Position numbers and translations under genes: made by a program. From positions 2,235,610 through 2,299,609 of the forward strand of contig JANCMB010000001.1 of the NCBI GenBank assembly GCA_031317595.1: a DNA stretch of 64,000 nucleotides. Reading direction: 5' to 3'. Within the stretch, counting starts at the first letter, position 1; each line of letters starts with the position of its first letter. Of the stretch, positions 8,222-21,365 are shown piece by piece. This DNA is from Glutamicibacter sp. PS. Its GTDB lineage: Bacteria > Actinomycetota > Actinomycetes > Actinomycetales > Micrococcaceae. A model generated the notes under the pieces. That model was given only the letters and a program-made list of their open reading frames with translations, was not told where the DNA came from and ran no database searches.

Positions 8222-9028
8222 ATGCCAGAAGGCGATTCGGTGTATCGAGCGACCGCGCGCTTACACGAGGCACTGGCCGGGAACCGCTTACGCGCCACGA
8301 GCTTCCGAGTGCCGCAACTGGCCACCACAGATCTGGCCGGATACACGGTGCATGAAGTGGTTCCGCGCGGTAAACACCTGCTGATCAGGATGCTCCCGGA
8401 CGGTGGTGGGCCCGGGCTTAGCCTGCATTCGCATCTGCTCATGGAGGGGCGCTGGGACCTGTATCGGCCCGGGGAGCACTGGCGTAAACCGGCCCATACC
8501 GCCCGCGTGGTGCTAGAGACGCAGCGCACCCAGGCCGTCGGTTTCGATATCGTTCAAGTGCGCCTGCTACCGACCGCCGACGAATCCGAGGTCGTCGGTC
8601 ATCTGGGGCCCGACCTGCTTGACCCGGCCTTCGACGCACAGCGAGCGCTGGAGAATCTGCTCGGTACCGGTCAGCGGCCGATCGGCACGGCCCTACTGGA
8701 TCAACGACTACTTGCCGGCATCGGCAATATCTACCGCTGCGAAACCCTCTTTCTGGCTCGGACCCACCCGCTGTGCCCGGCGGCGCACGTCGGCAACCTG
8801 CCGGGCATGGTGGAGATTGCTCGCAAACTGCTTCAAGTCAACAAGGACCGTGGACGCCGGGTGACCACCGGTCTGGCGCGTACCCGCGAACCGTACTGGG
8901 TTTATGGTCGCGCGGGGCGCCCTTGCCTGCGCTGTGGCACCCCTATCGAAGCGCTGACCGTGGGCGATGAACAGAGCGCGCAGGAACGGACCTGCTACTT
9001 GTGCCCGCGGTGCCAGCCGTTGCCCTAG
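8222..9028 (+). CDS. nei2: Fpg/Nei-family DNA glycosylase/AP lyase (Nei2-like)
   Basis: 268 residues. Pro2 and Glu3 of the MPEG N-terminus are the catalytic pair: Pro2 forms the Schiff base and Glu3 protonates. The H2TH region reads RQPLGTALL-like followed by LLAGIGNIYRCE, the conserved helix-two-turn-helix. A zinc finger is formed by C235, C238, C261 and C264 (PCLRCG and CPRC). The enzyme removes oxidised pyrimidines and cleaves the abasic site by beta/delta elimination. GGAGGACAC precedes the ATG. Co-transcription with lhr is likely from the 27-bp gap. Confidence 0.95.
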   Translation: MPEGDSVYRATARLHEALAGNRLRATSFRVPQLATTDLAGYTVHEVVPRGKHLLIRMLPDGGGPGLSLHSHLLMEGRWDLYRPGEHWRKPAHTARVVLETQRTQAVGFDIVQVRLLPTADESEVVGHLGPDLLDPAFDAQRALENLLGTGQRPIGTALLDQRLLAGIGNIYRCETLFLARTHPLCPAAHVGNLPGMVEIARKLLQVNKDRGRRVTTGLARTREPYWVYGRAGRPCLRCGTPIEALTVGDEQSAQERTCYLCPRCQPLP

Positions 9029-9031
9029 CGG

Positions 9032-9550
9032 CTACTGATGCAAGATGTGGAACATCAGGTGGTCGCGCCACGTCCCGTTAATCTTCAAGTATTGCGGGGT
9101 GACACCATAAAGTGTGAATCCGGCGCGTTTGAGCACCGCCTGTGAGGCCAGATTTTCCGGAAGTGTTTCGGCCTGCACCCGATGCAACCCGAGCACGTCG
9201 AAGGCGAAGCTCACGGCCTGATGAACCGCCTGCGAGGCATAACCCCGACGCAACCGGTCGGCGCGCACCCAATAACTGATCGCACAGGACTGCAACGCCC
9301 CACGAATCACCGAATTGAGGCTCAGTCTGCCCAACAGCTCACCATTCTCACCCACAATCACGAAGGGGTACTGCGCACCTAGCTCGTGGGCCCGTAACGA
9401 CTGGCGGATCAGTTCGCGCTGCACCCGCTCGCTAAAGAAGGCCGGCTCGCGTAGCGGCTCCCACGGTTGCAAATGCTCCTTATTCGCTTGCAGCAGTTCA
9501 CACAGCGCCTCGGCATCCGATTCGGCAATAACTCGCAGGCTCAGACTCAT
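9032..9550 (-). CDS. GNAT-family N-acetyltransferase, RimJ/RimL type
   Basis: 172 residues from the ATG at 9550, which has AGAAAGG upstream on its strand. The sequence follows the RimJ/L pattern: LRVIAESDAEALCELLQAN, then GLLGRLSLN-like strand (ELLGRLSLNSV), then the acetyl-CoA-binding RRGYASQAVHQAVSFAF and the terminal AETLPENLASQAVLKRAGFTLYG helix-strand unit. These enzymes acetylate N-terminal amines of ribosomal proteins or small-molecule amines; the substrate is unknown. It converges on nei2 with a 3-bp gap. Confidence 0.92.
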   Translation of the reverse strand: MSLSLRVIAESDAEALCELLQANKEHLQPWEPLREPAFFSERVQRELIRQSLRAHELGAQYPFVIVGENGELLGRLSLNSVIRGALQSCAISYWVRADRLRRGYASQAVHQAVSFAFDVLGLHRVQAETLPENLASQAVLKRAGFTLYGVTPQYLKINGTWRDHLMFHILHQ

Positions 9551-9654
9551 CCAGCGCCTTTCTCCGGGTAGCTCAAGCATTCTCTCTCGGCCCCAGCCTA
9601 CGTGCCAGCGCCGCCGGATTTAAAGGCGGTTGCGGATGCTGGGAGAATGAAACC

Positions 9655-10665
9655 ATGGCAATGGCTTCCCCTCTCCCGGTGCGCAATGGCGTTAATGCCA
9701 CCCGACTGCGGCTTCCCAGCAGCGGCCCGTGGCACACCGTGGCCGATTACTTACTCGAGCGTTTCGGTCACGTGGACCCCGAGGGGATTTTGCGCCGTTT
9801 CACCGACGGGGAGATCGTCGGCCTTGGCGGTAGCCCACTGACCGTGGATACGCCGCTGGGCGCTCACGAGTTTATTTGGTACTACCGCTCGCTTCCGGTC
9901 GAGACCCCGATTCCCTTCGAGGCGGCAATCCTGCACCACGACGAGCATCTGCTCGCCGTGGATAAGCCACATTTTTTGCCAACAACTCCCGGGGGCCGCT
10001 TCATTCAGGAATCGGCACTCGTCAAATTGCGCAATCAGACAGGGATCGATGACCTGGTTCCGATGCATCGGCTCGACCGTGCCACTGCCGGCGTCATCCT
10101 CTTCGCGGTCAATCCTGAAACGCGCGGGGCGTATCAAACCCTGTTCGAACGCCGCGAAATCACCAAGCGCTATCAGGCGGTGGTGGCGCTTGAACCGCGT
10201 TCAGGGCTGGAAACAGGGGTGCGGTTACCGCACGAACTTCCCTCCCTCGAGCCGCACGAGCTGGACGAGGTGCTCCAGCAGATGCCGTTGCGCTACGAAA
10301 ACCGTATGTCGAAAGTCAAGGGCCACTTGCGTTCGGTGGTCGAACAAGGCGCGCCCAATGCCAGCACCTTGATCTCCGTGGCCGCCCGCGGCAGTAGCGC
10401 CGGGCACTTCGCCGGAACCGAAGTGGCGCTACTCGATCTGGACCCGCTAACCGGCAAAACCCACCAGCTACGTGTGCACCTTGCCAGTTTGGGACTGGGC
10501 ATTATCAATGATGCCTTCTATCCGAGGCTGTGGGACTGGGCCGAGGATGACTACCGCCGTCCGCTGCAGCTTCTGGCCCACAGCATTGCCTTCACCGATC
10601 CGCTGAGCGGAGAACGCCGCGAATTCACCTCACACCGCACGCTCTGCGAGGCTCCCTCGAACTAA
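9655..10665 (+). CDS. RluA-family pseudouridine synthase
   Basis: 336 residues. A short N-terminal region without a clear full S4 domain leads into the catalytic core HHDEHLLAVDKPHFLPTTP and HRLDRATAGVILFA. D141 of HRLDR is the catalytic aspartate of RluA-type synthases. The C-terminal KTHQLRVHLASLG motif is also conserved. These enzymes isomerise uridine to pseudouridine in rRNA or tRNA; the target site cannot be told. An insert of about 45 residues around residues 180-225 (EPRSGLETGVRLPHELP onward) is typical of the actinobacterial RluA-like subgroup. The ATG at 9655 and one at 9661 are both usable. Confidence 0.93.
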   Translation: MAMASPLPVRNGVNATRLRLPSSGPWHTVADYLLERFGHVDPEGILRRFTDGEIVGLGGSPLTVDTPLGAHEFIWYYRSLPVETPIPFEAAILHHDEHLLAVDKPHFLPTTPGGRFIQESALVKLRNQTGIDDLVPMHRLDRATAGVILFAVNPETRGAYQTLFERREITKRYQAVVALEPRSGLETGVRLPHELPSLEPHELDEVLQQMPLRYENRMSKVKGHLRSVVEQGAPNASTLISVAARGSSAGHFAGTEVALLDLDPLTGKTHQLRVHLASLGLGIINDAFYPRLWDWAEDDYRRPLQLLAHSIAFTDPLSGERREFTSHRTLCEAPSN

Positions 10666-10742
10666 GCGGGACTGTTCAGGGAGCGTTGGCGCGTCTAGGC
10701 TGTGGAACAAGTAACCCGTGGCCGAGGCGCAAGGTGGTACCG

Positions 10743-11651
10743 ATGAGCGGTGAACGCGAGCAGAACCCGGAGCAAAGCAACCTGGCCGAACTGGTGGAGC
10801 AGGCACGCGACGCGATTCTCACTGGGCGTCCCCGCGCGGTGCCCCTGCCCTATGCCGCCCCGGATCGGAGGGCCAATCCAGCCCCCGAACCGGTCGACAC
10901 GTACCGTCAGGCGACGGCGGTGGGCGCGGCGCTACTACTGCTGATCACGGTCCTGGCATTCGGCCCGCAAGCCCAGCAACGCACCGGAAGCGACTTGCTC
11001 AACGACGCGACGATCCAACCGTGGCTCCTATTGCTCCTGGCGGTCGCGTCCCTTGCCCATGCCGGATTCGGCTGGCTCGGCGCCCAGCGTAGTGCTCGAC
11101 GACAGCGCGCGGCCACCCCTTATGCCATCGCCACATGGGCGCTCTTTGCCGTGGCCCTGACCTTTGCCGCCGCGTTCTTGCCGCTGCCAGCTACTGGGTT
11201 TGCACTGTGCGCGACCATTAGCGCGTTACTGGCCATTCGACAACTCAACCGCCATACCGCCCGCAGCTGGAACGAGCGGGTTCTCTGCGATGCTCCACTC
11301 GGACTGGCGGCCGGCTACCTGCTCTTTCTCACGGCGCAATGGATGCTACCCATCTTGCCCGAACCGCTGTCCGAGAACGCATGGGCGGCGCTAGGTCTGA
11401 TTTTCCTGGCCACCCTGATAGCCACCTCGATGGCACATTCCGAACGGGGCCGTCACTCGGTGGCGTTGGGCTTCACGCTACCGCTACTGCTCGCTGCGGT
11501 GATGGTGTTTCTGGATCATAGTGCCGGCTGGTGGCTTGGACTCGGCTACGGACTACTAGCCATCGTGGTGGCGCTCAGCGCAGAAAATCGGCGCTACCAG
11601 ATCAACCACGCCGAGCATCGTGCCCTACGTGGTGAAGAGCTAGATTTCTGA
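10743..11651 (+). CDS. Hypothetical polytopic membrane protein
   Basis: 302 residues from an ATG with AAGGTGG upstream. About 60 hydrophilic N-terminal residues are followed by roughly eight hydrophobic segments, the first being AVGAALLLLITVLAFG. A short cytoplasmic tail ends GEELDF. No transporter, enzyme or sensor motif is seen. The stop codon abuts the stop of the convergent SDR gene. Membrane protein of unknown function; the membrane location is clear, the role is not. Confidence 0.75.
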   Translation: MSGEREQNPEQSNLAELVEQARDAILTGRPRAVPLPYAAPDRRANPAPEPVDTYRQATAVGAALLLLITVLAFGPQAQQRTGSDLLNDATIQPWLLLLLAVASLAHAGFGWLGAQRSARRQRAATPYAIATWALFAVALTFAAAFLPLPATGFALCATISALLAIRQLNRHTARSWNERVLCDAPLGLAAGYLLFLTAQWMLPILPEPLSENAWAALGLIFLATLIATSMAHSERGRHSVALGFTLPLLLAAVMVFLDHSAGWWLGLGYGLLAIVVALSAENRRYQINHAEHRALRGEELDF

Positions 11652-12428
11652 CTACCGCGGAGCCATCCGAATGGCTCCGTCGAGTCGAATCACCTCACCG
11701 TTGAGCATGCTGTTCTCCACAATGTGCCGCACCAGCTGGGCGTACTCCGCCGGTTGCCCCAGTCGTGAGGGATGTGGCACCTGGGCGCCTAGGGAGTCCT
11801 GCGCCTCCTGCGGCAGTCCGGCCATCATGGGCGTGGAGAAGATGCCCGGAGCGATGGTCATCACGCGAATCTCATGTCGTGCTAGTTCACGAGCCAACGG
11901 CAAGGTCATCGACGCCACCGCGCCCTTAGAAGCCGCGTAGGCGGGTTGGCCAATTTGCCCATCGAAGGCCGCCACGCTGGCGGTATTGACGATTACCCCG
12001 CGCTCGGATCGGCCGTAGCCATCGGAGAGCGCATCGAGTTCGCTCATTTTCTGGGCGGCGCATCGAATCACGTTGAAGGTGCCGGTGACGTTCACGCGTA
12101 GCACTCGTTCGAATCTCTCCAGGGGCAACACTCCATCTCGTCCCAGAACCTTCCCGGGGGTTGCCACACCAGCGCAGTTGACCACCACACGTAGCGGTCC
12201 TAGCGCGGCCACCTGGTCGACGGCCGCCTCGACCTGCTCGGCATCGGCCACATCGACCGGGAAATAGCGCACCGACTCGCCAATCTCGGCGGCCAACTGC
12301 TCGCCGTCCTCCCGTGGCAGGTCAAAGACGGCGACGGTATTGCCGGCGTCGGCCAGCTCCGTGGCGGTTGCCCGCCCCAGGCCAGAAAGACCTCCGGTGA
12401 CGATGGCGGTAAATCCGGACAGGTTCAT
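11652..12428 (-). CDS. SDR oxidoreductase, 3-hydroxyacyl-CoA dehydrogenase (HSD10-like)
   Basis: 258 residues with the classical short-chain dehydrogenase layout: AIVTGGLSGLGRATA (NAD-binding TGxxxGxG), an acidic residue after the second strand (VFDLPRE) indicating NAD(H), NCAG, then YAASKGA with catalytic Tyr and Lys. The internal region GVIVNTASVAAFDGQIGQPAY and the end EVIRLDGAIRMAPR match the type-2 3-hydroxyacyl-CoA dehydrogenase/3-hydroxy-2-methylbutyryl-CoA dehydrogenase subgroup, so a role in fatty-acid or isoleucine degradation is likely. It is divergent from a second SDR gene at 12563. GGAGCTTTTCC lies upstream of the ATG. Confidence 0.92.
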   Translation of the reverse strand: MNLSGFTAIVTGGLSGLGRATATELADAGNTVAVFDLPREDGEQLAAEIGESVRYFPVDVADAEQVEAAVDQVAALGPLRVVVNCAGVATPGKVLGRDGVLPLERFERVLRVNVTGTFNVIRCAAQKMSELDALSDGYGRSERGVIVNTASVAAFDGQIGQPAYAASKGAVASMTLPLARELARHEIRVMTIAPGIFSTPMMAGLPQEAQDSLGAQVPHPSRLGQPAEYAQLVRHIVENSMLNGEVIRLDGAIRMAPR

Positions 12429-12562
12429 GGAAAAGCTCCTTTGCTCGTGTGCACCCGCCCCACCACAGGGTCTGCCGCGGTGGGATGGCTCACAGCCAGC
12501 CTAGGTGCGCTCCTTGAGATTTTGAAGCAACGGTCCCCGCGACGCGCGGTAGGCTTCTGCTC

Positions 12563-13279
12563 ATGAGCCTGATATTGGTCACCGGGGCAGCCCGCGGGAT
12601 TGGAGCGGCGATCGCCCGAACGTTGGCCCAGTCGGGCTTTGATCTGATTGTTCACGCCCGACACCCCAGTAGCGAGGCCGAACAGGTCTGCACCGACATA
12701 GCGGCGATGGGCCGCGCGGCCTATCTACGCTATGCCGACCTGAGCGACGGTCTCCAGCTACAAGAGTTCTTTACCAATATCCAAGAGCTTGGTCCCCTGC
12801 ATGGCTTGGTCAATAACGCCGGGGCGATTTCCTACAGCGGGCCGCTGAGGCAGGCCCCCGATGAGTCGATCAGCCGGGATCTTGCACTCAATCTGACCGC
12901 ACCCATCCAAATCACGAAATATGCGCTACAACGCATGGAACGTGGCGCGGTGATTGTTAATATCTCTTCGGTTGCGGCCGCCAGCGGGGCTCCCGGGGAA
13001 TATGTGCACTACGCCGCGGCCAAGGCAGGCCTTGAAAGTTTCACTCTCGGTCTGGCCAAAGAACTCGGCCCAGAGGGCATTCGAGTCAACGCCGTGAGCC
13101 CGGGAACAATTCGCACCGGCTTCCACTTGGATCCGCAGCGGCCGGATCGTGTGGCTGAACGGATCCCGCTGGGGCGACCCGGAGAAGTCGAGGAAATCGC
13201 CGCTGCGGTGGACTGGTTCTTCAGCCCTGGAGCCGCTTACGCCACCGGCAGCATTCTGCGCGTCGCGGGCGGGCTCTGA
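12563..13279 (+). CDS. SDR oxidoreductase, FabG-like 3-oxoacyl reductase
   Basis: 238 residues. TGAARGIGAAIA (cofactor loop) is followed by VHARHPSSE, where the Arg suggests NADP(H), then NNAGAIS, ISSVAAASG and YAAAKAG with the Tyr-Lys pair, and SPGTIRTG. This is the pattern of FabG-type 3-oxoacyl-ACP reductases and related sugar or steroid reductases; whether it serves fatty-acid synthesis is uncertain because no other fab gene is nearby. The promoter shares a 134-bp divergent region with the HSD10-like gene, suggesting linked lipid metabolism (inference). Confidence 0.9.
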   Translation: MSLILVTGAARGIGAAIARTLAQSGFDLIVHARHPSSEAEQVCTDIAAMGRAAYLRYADLSDGLQLQEFFTNIQELGPLHGLVNNAGAISYSGPLRQAPDESISRDLALNLTAPIQITKYALQRMERGAVIVNISSVAAASGAPGEYVHYAAAKAGLESFTLGLAKELGPEGIRVNAVSPGTIRTGFHLDPQRPDRVAERIPLGRPGEVEEIAAAVDWFFSPGAAYATGSILRVAGGL

Positions 13280-13294
13280 ACATGCGTATGAGAA

Positions 13295-13340
13295 GGGCCG
13301 CCAGGAGGTGGCACGTGTTCGGTGCGCCGCCCGGCGGCCC
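13295..13340. terminator. Hairpin between convergent genes, possible terminator
   Basis: GGGCCGCC (13295-13302) pairs with GGCGGCCC (13333-13340) around a 30-base GC-rich loop, between the ends of the convergent SDR and MFS genes. There is no T-run on either side, so it could at most be a factor-assisted terminator. Confidence 0.3.
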
Positions 13341-13358
13341 TCGCCGTTGCCGAATGGG

Positions 13359-14813
13359 TTAGTGGTCGGCCGGCACGGCCCCCGGTTCGGAGGCCGGCTC
13401 AGTTACGACCTTCTTTCCGCCCAGCATGGCCCCAAGGATCAAAACCGCAAGGCCGCAGGCCGCGGCGACAAAGAATCCGGCCGAGAACCCTTCGATACTT
13501 GCCTGTGGCTGCGGTATCCCGGCGGCCTGCTTGGCCGTCGTGCTAGCCGCCACCACGCCAACGACCAGTGCGGTGCCCAGTGCTCCGCCGAGCTGCTGGA
13601 GCGTCGATAGGACGGCAGAACCATGCGAATGCAGTTCATGCGGCAGCGGGTTCAATGCGGTGGTGAAGGCGGGGGTGAAAATCAACGCCATGCCCAGAGA
13701 CATCACCAAGTGCATCACGATCAGAAGCCAGACGGCGGTCTCGGGCCCCAAGACCACCGCGTAGCCCAGCAACACTAGGACCAGCAATGCGGCGCCAGGC
13801 ACCACCAAAGGTGCGGGTCCGAACTTGTCGAATAGGCGACCGACCGTCGGGGCGAGCAGACCCATGAGCAGACCGCCGGGCAACAGAATCAATCCGGTGG
13901 TCAGCGTCTCGAAGCCCAGGATATTGCTGAAGTACATCGGGAGCAGGATGATGACACCGAACAGCGCCACCATCGCGAAGATCATCAAAAGCAGACCCAG
14001 CGTGAAGGGGCGGTAGGTAAAGGGCCGCAGATCGAGTAAGGCTCGATCGTTTCGTTGCAGGCGCGACTGCAGTAGCGCGAAGGCCACAAGGCAGATCAGC
14101 GCACCGGCCAGAATCATGGCGTTCGACGCGTCGAAACCGGCCGCCGAGAGTCGACTCAAGCCGTAGACCAGACCGCCGAAGCCGGGCACGGCCAACAGAA
14201 GCGAGACGAAGGACAGCGGTGCCCGCGATTCGCCGGGCTCGTTCCCAAGTCGCGGGGCACCAATCAGAAGGGCCAGGATCGCTATCGGCGCCACCGCGAT
14301 GAACATGAAGCGCCACGAGAGAAATTGCAGGATGAGTCCCGAGATCGTCGGCCCTACCGCCGGAGCCACCGAGATCACGATGGAGACATTTCCCATCAGC
14401 ACGCCGCGACGTTCGGGCGGCACCAGATCAAGGATGGTGGTCATCAGCAACGGCATCATGATTGCCGTGCCCGAGGCCTGAATAACGCGAGCAATGAGTA
14501 GCACCGAGAAGCCCGGTGCCGCGGCAGCCAGAATCGTGCCGACGGTGAACAAACCCATGGCCAGCATGAATGCCTTGCGGGTGCTGAGCTTCTGCAGCAG
14601 GAAGCCGGTGGTGGGGATCACTACCGCCATGGTGAGCATGAAGATGGTGGCCAACCACTGAATCGTGTCGGGGCTGACCGAAAATTCATGCATGAGCACC
14701 GGCAGTGCCACGTTCATGATCGTTTCATTCAAGATGACCACGAAGGTGGAAACGATCAATACGGTGATCGTCATCAGGCTTTGCGGACTTAACCGCTCGG
14801 TCGAGGTCGACAT
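13359..14813 (-). CDS. DHA2-family drug:proton antiporter (MFS)
   Basis: 484 residues from the ATG at 14813; a longer frame upstream has no ribosome site, while GGAG precedes this ATG. About 14 hydrophobic segments are visible. DHA2 markers include FVVILNETIMNVALPVLM in TM1, the PTTGFLLQKLSTRKAFMLAMG loop (motif A) and the AVGPTISGLILQFLSWR antiporter motif C in TM5. This resembles EmrB/LmrB/Lde-type exporters for hydrophobic drugs or fluoroquinolones. The substrate cannot be told. Its promoter region holds a perfect 20-bp inverted repeat, so it is likely under an inducible repressor encoded elsewhere. Confidence 0.93.
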   Translation of the reverse strand: MSTSTERLSPQSLMTITVLIVSTFVVILNETIMNVALPVLMHEFSVSPDTIQWLATIFMLTMAVVIPTTGFLLQKLSTRKAFMLAMGLFTVGTILAAAAPGFSVLLIARVIQASGTAIMMPLLMTTILDLVPPERRGVLMGNVSIVISVAPAVGPTISGLILQFLSWRFMFIAVAPIAILALLIGAPRLGNEPGESRAPLSFVSLLLAVPGFGGLVYGLSRLSAAGFDASNAMILAGALICLVAFALLQSRLQRNDRALLDLRPFTYRPFTLGLLLMIFAMVALFGVIILLPMYFSNILGFETLTTGLILLPGGLLMGLLAPTVGRLFDKFGPAPLVVPGAALLVLVLLGYAVVLGPETAVWLLIVMHLVMSLGMALIFTPAFTTALNPLPHELHSHGSAVLSTLQQLGGALGTALVVGVVAASTTAKQAAGIPQPQASIEGFSAGFFVAAACGLAVLILGAMLGGKKVVTEPASEPGAVPADH

Positions 14814-14874
14814 GTCCAGCTCCGCTTCAGGAAGGGATGAGCAAAATGGTGTGGCCGCAGACGCTCCACGAGTG

Positions 14875-14894
14875 ATTGATAAATCTCTATCAAT
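14875..14894. promoter_or_regulatory. Inverted repeat ATTGATA-N6-TATCAAT, candidate operator
   Basis: Perfect 7-bp arms (14875-14881 and 14888-14894) around AATCTC, in an AT-rich patch between the exporter start (14813) and the divergent Nudix-like gene (15008). The geometry fits a TetR- or MarR-type dimer. No regulator gene adjoins, so the binding protein would be encoded elsewhere. Confidence 0.5.
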
Positions 14895-15007
14895 ACTAGC
14901 GAGCCGCCGAAGTGAGCACCAGCAAACGACGGGCGTCAAAAAAGTGAATTACGCGACACAATTAGCCGATTCGCGGATCTACGCTGGCCATGTACCAAGA
15001 TGGAGTT

Positions 15008-15547
15008 ATGAACGTGCGCACACCCGATCCCTATCCCGGCTGGCTCAGCGAGGAGGACCTCTACGAGGCCCGTCAGCGCCTGCCGATGCTTTACGTTGAG
15101 GCCATCCCGGTGCGCTTGGACCCGCTAGGCTATGTCAACGAGGTCGGCCTCCTGCTGACCGCCGATCACTCGGGGCAGATGCGCCGTACCTTCGTCTCGG
15201 GTCGTGTGATGTACCGCGAAACCATTCGTGCTGCCCTCACCCGGCATATCGAAAAGGACCTGGGCACGATGGTGTTGCCCCAGCTACCGGCGAGCCCGGT
15301 GCCTTTCACCATCGCGGAATACTTCCCGGCCCCGAGCGAAACCGGGCTGACCGACGATCGGCAACATGCGGTCTCGATGTGCTACATCGTGCCGGTACGT
15401 GGCGAGTCCTCACCACGCCAAGATGCCTTAGAACTCACGTGGTTAACCCCGGCCGAGGCGCTGAGCGAAGACATTCAATCGGAGTTTGCCGGCGGCCGCG
15501 AGAACATTCTGCGCCAAGCCATGGCGCACGTGGGAATCAATATTTAG
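15008..15547 (+). CDS. NUDIX-like family protein (DUF4916)
   Basis: 179 residues. The order YPGWLSEEDLYEARQRLPMLYVEAIPVR, VGLLLTADHSGQMRRTFVSGRV (given as two blocks, with GR in place of the Nudix box core), LPQLPASPVPFTIAEYFP and the acidic SPRQDALELTWLTPAEAL matches the actinobacterial DUF4916 family, which has a Nudix fold but lacks the complete GX5EX7REUXEEXGU box. Hydrolase activity is therefore doubtful. The GGAG before the ATG at 15008 is very close; a GTG at 15014 is better spaced and may be the true start. Function unknown. Confidence 0.85.
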   Translation: MNVRTPDPYPGWLSEEDLYEARQRLPMLYVEAIPVRLDPLGYVNEVGLLLTADHSGQMRRTFVSGRVMYRETIRAALTRHIEKDLGTMVLPQLPASPVPFTIAEYFPAPSETGLTDDRQHAVSMCYIVPVRGESSPRQDALELTWLTPAEALSEDIQSEFAGGRENILRQAMAHVGINI

Positions 15548-15564
15548 GCCTTGCGGGCGCCGCG

Positions 15565-19627
<4,063 letters not shown>

Positions 19628-19631
<4 letters not shown>

Positions 19632-20335
19632 GAAACTCGACCTTCGAGCCAGCGGGAGCCGCATTCAGCATCGAGCGCTCGGATGCTTCGCCCCTCGAGC
19701 AGCAACACCTGCTGTAGTGATTGGCGGATCAGTTGTGGGTCATGGCTCACCACTAGCAGACCCACCCCGTGTGCATCGCGGAGCTCAGCCAGTCGGTTGT
19801 AGAGCCGTTGCAGAATTTGGTAGTCGAGACGCTGCTCGGGCTCGTCGAATATGAGCAAACTTGCCGGACGTACCAAGGCCGAGGCCAAGAGAAGCCTGCG
19901 GCGTTGCCCCGAAGATAACTCGGCCGGCAAATGCTCGGCGACATCGGTAAGCGCGAAAAACTCCAGTTCGTGCTCGACCGCCCGTTCCCAGCGGGCTACC
20001 CGATGTCCGCGAGCCACTAGTTCCAGATGCTCGGCCACGGTCAGCTCTTCGAGGAAGGCGCCATCGTCGATTTGAACGGCAACCTGCCCACGCACCATGC
20101 GGTCGGCTTCCCGTAACGGCTCCCCGCGGTAATATACGCCGCCTGCCACCATTGGCTGAGCCCCGACCATCGTGCGTAGCAGGGTGGATTTACCGGATCC
20201 GTTGCTCCCGATAATGCCGTACCCGGTTCCGGGTTCCAGCACCGCTGTGACCGGTTCGCACAAGGCGCGTCCTGCGTAGCCAAATTCCAAAGAATCGAGC
20301 CGCAGGGCTACGTCGGCACTCTCCATAGCGCTCAC
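19628..20335 (-). CDS. ABC transporter ATP-binding protein
   Basis: 235 residues with Walker A IIGSNGSGKST, Q-loop near VQIDDG, signature LSSGQRRRLLLAS, Walker B LLIFDEPE and H-loop VVSHD. The DEPEQRLDYQ stretch replaces the common DEPxxGLD. Starts at a GTG (20335) or the ATG at 20326; neither has a strong ribosome site. It drives the 522-residue permease encoded immediately downstream in the same operon, giving a two-gene exporter of unknown substrate. It lies between tgt and the queuosine precursor transporter, but nothing links it to queuosine. Confidence 0.93.
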
Positions 20336-20392
20336 GCTACCAACGAAAGCGGGCGTGACACGTCGCTCGGTGTGCTGAACCGGTCCTACGAC

Positions 20393-21100
20393 TTAAGGCT
20401 GAGTGGGCTCAACGCTGTAGCCGGGCTCGACTTTCTTGAACCAGCGGATAACCAGCGCCGTGACAGGCACGAAGAGGACTTCAACGGCTGTCTTATAGAC
20501 GAACCCGACGACAACGTAGTTCAAGAAAGTACCCGCGTCTGCAATCCCCAGAACCGGTGCGGCCACCGAGCAGAAAATGACCGTATCCAGCAATTCACCG
20601 ACGCCGCTGGATCCCACCAGGCGACCAATCAGACCCCGCTCACCAAAGCGTTCCTTAAGCCGAACCAGCACCCAAGAATTGGTGAGCTGTCCGACGAGGA
20701 AACCTAATCCGGAGGCTAGAACGATCTGCCATACGGGTCCGAGCGTGCGCTCAAGGGCTTCTTGGCCGTCGTAAAACTCCGCCGCGGGTAGCTGGATCAT
20801 GATCCAGAAGCACACCACGGCAAAAATCGCGAGAGCGAATGTGGTGATGATGGAGCGCCGCGCCGCCTTGAGTCCGTACACCTCGGAGATCACATCGCCC
20901 AAGATGTAGGCCAGCGGAAACAGGAAGAACCCGCCGTCGGTGACCAGCGGCCCGATGATCACGCCCTTAGAAGCGCCGATGTTGGAGAGAATCACCACCG
21001 CCCCCATGAGGGTTAGCAAGGTGGAGAAGTACGCCGAACCCGGCGTAGCAAAACGTGCCCGCGAAAACCGCGCGGACGGCATGGCGGTTTCAACGCCCAT
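20393..21100 (-). CDS. yhhQ: Queuosine precursor transporter, YhhQ/QPTR family
   Basis: 235 residues from the ATG at 21100, preceded by AAGGA. Six hydrophobic segments and the family landmarks ILSNIGASKGV, FPLAYILGDVISEVYG, GLGFLVGQLTNSWVLVRLKER and SSGVGELLDTVIF are visible. Family members import queuosine precursors (preQ0/preQ1 or queuine) across the inner membrane. Together with tgt this gives a salvage route. The leader region (21101-21300 on the reverse strand) was checked for a preQ1 riboswitch and none was recognised. Confidence 0.94.
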   Translation of the reverse strand: MGVETAMPSARFSRARFATPGSAYFSTLLTLMGAVVILSNIGASKGVIIGPLVTDGGFFLFPLAYILGDVISEVYGLKAARRSIITTFALAIFAVVCFWIMIQLPAAEFYDGQEALERTLGPVWQIVLASGLGFLVGQLTNSWVLVRLKERFGERGLIGRLVGSSGVGELLDTVIFCSVAAPVLGIADAGTFLNYVVVGFVYKTAVEVLFVPVTALVIRWFKKVEPGYSVEPTQP

Positions 21101-21365
21101 AAGAAAAGTCCTTATCAAAGTGGTTCGCCAGGAATTGAGCCGAGTCGAAGCTCGCGTCAGGCACTTCCCGCTGTATTAGCACTTACCTGCCAAGTATCCC
21201 ATGGTGTACGAGACACGGTTCCGTGAGGTGCTTCACGCCCAAATGGTATTTGAAAGGTCAAAGACAGAAAATTCTGCATCTCACTACGTATTCTTCGCAC
21301 CAGCTAGTTGAACAATCAGTTTGGTCGGTGATGCGGTTCGCATGGACTCCAGTGGCCCACGCTCA

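Noticed and set aside
21101-21300. preQ1 riboswitch in the leader of the queuosine precursor transporter
   Set aside because: The reverse-strand leader was read for the preQ1-I pseudoknot pattern (G-rich stem, A-rich tail pairing into the loop) and for preQ1-II marks; none is visible. A covariance-model search would settle it.
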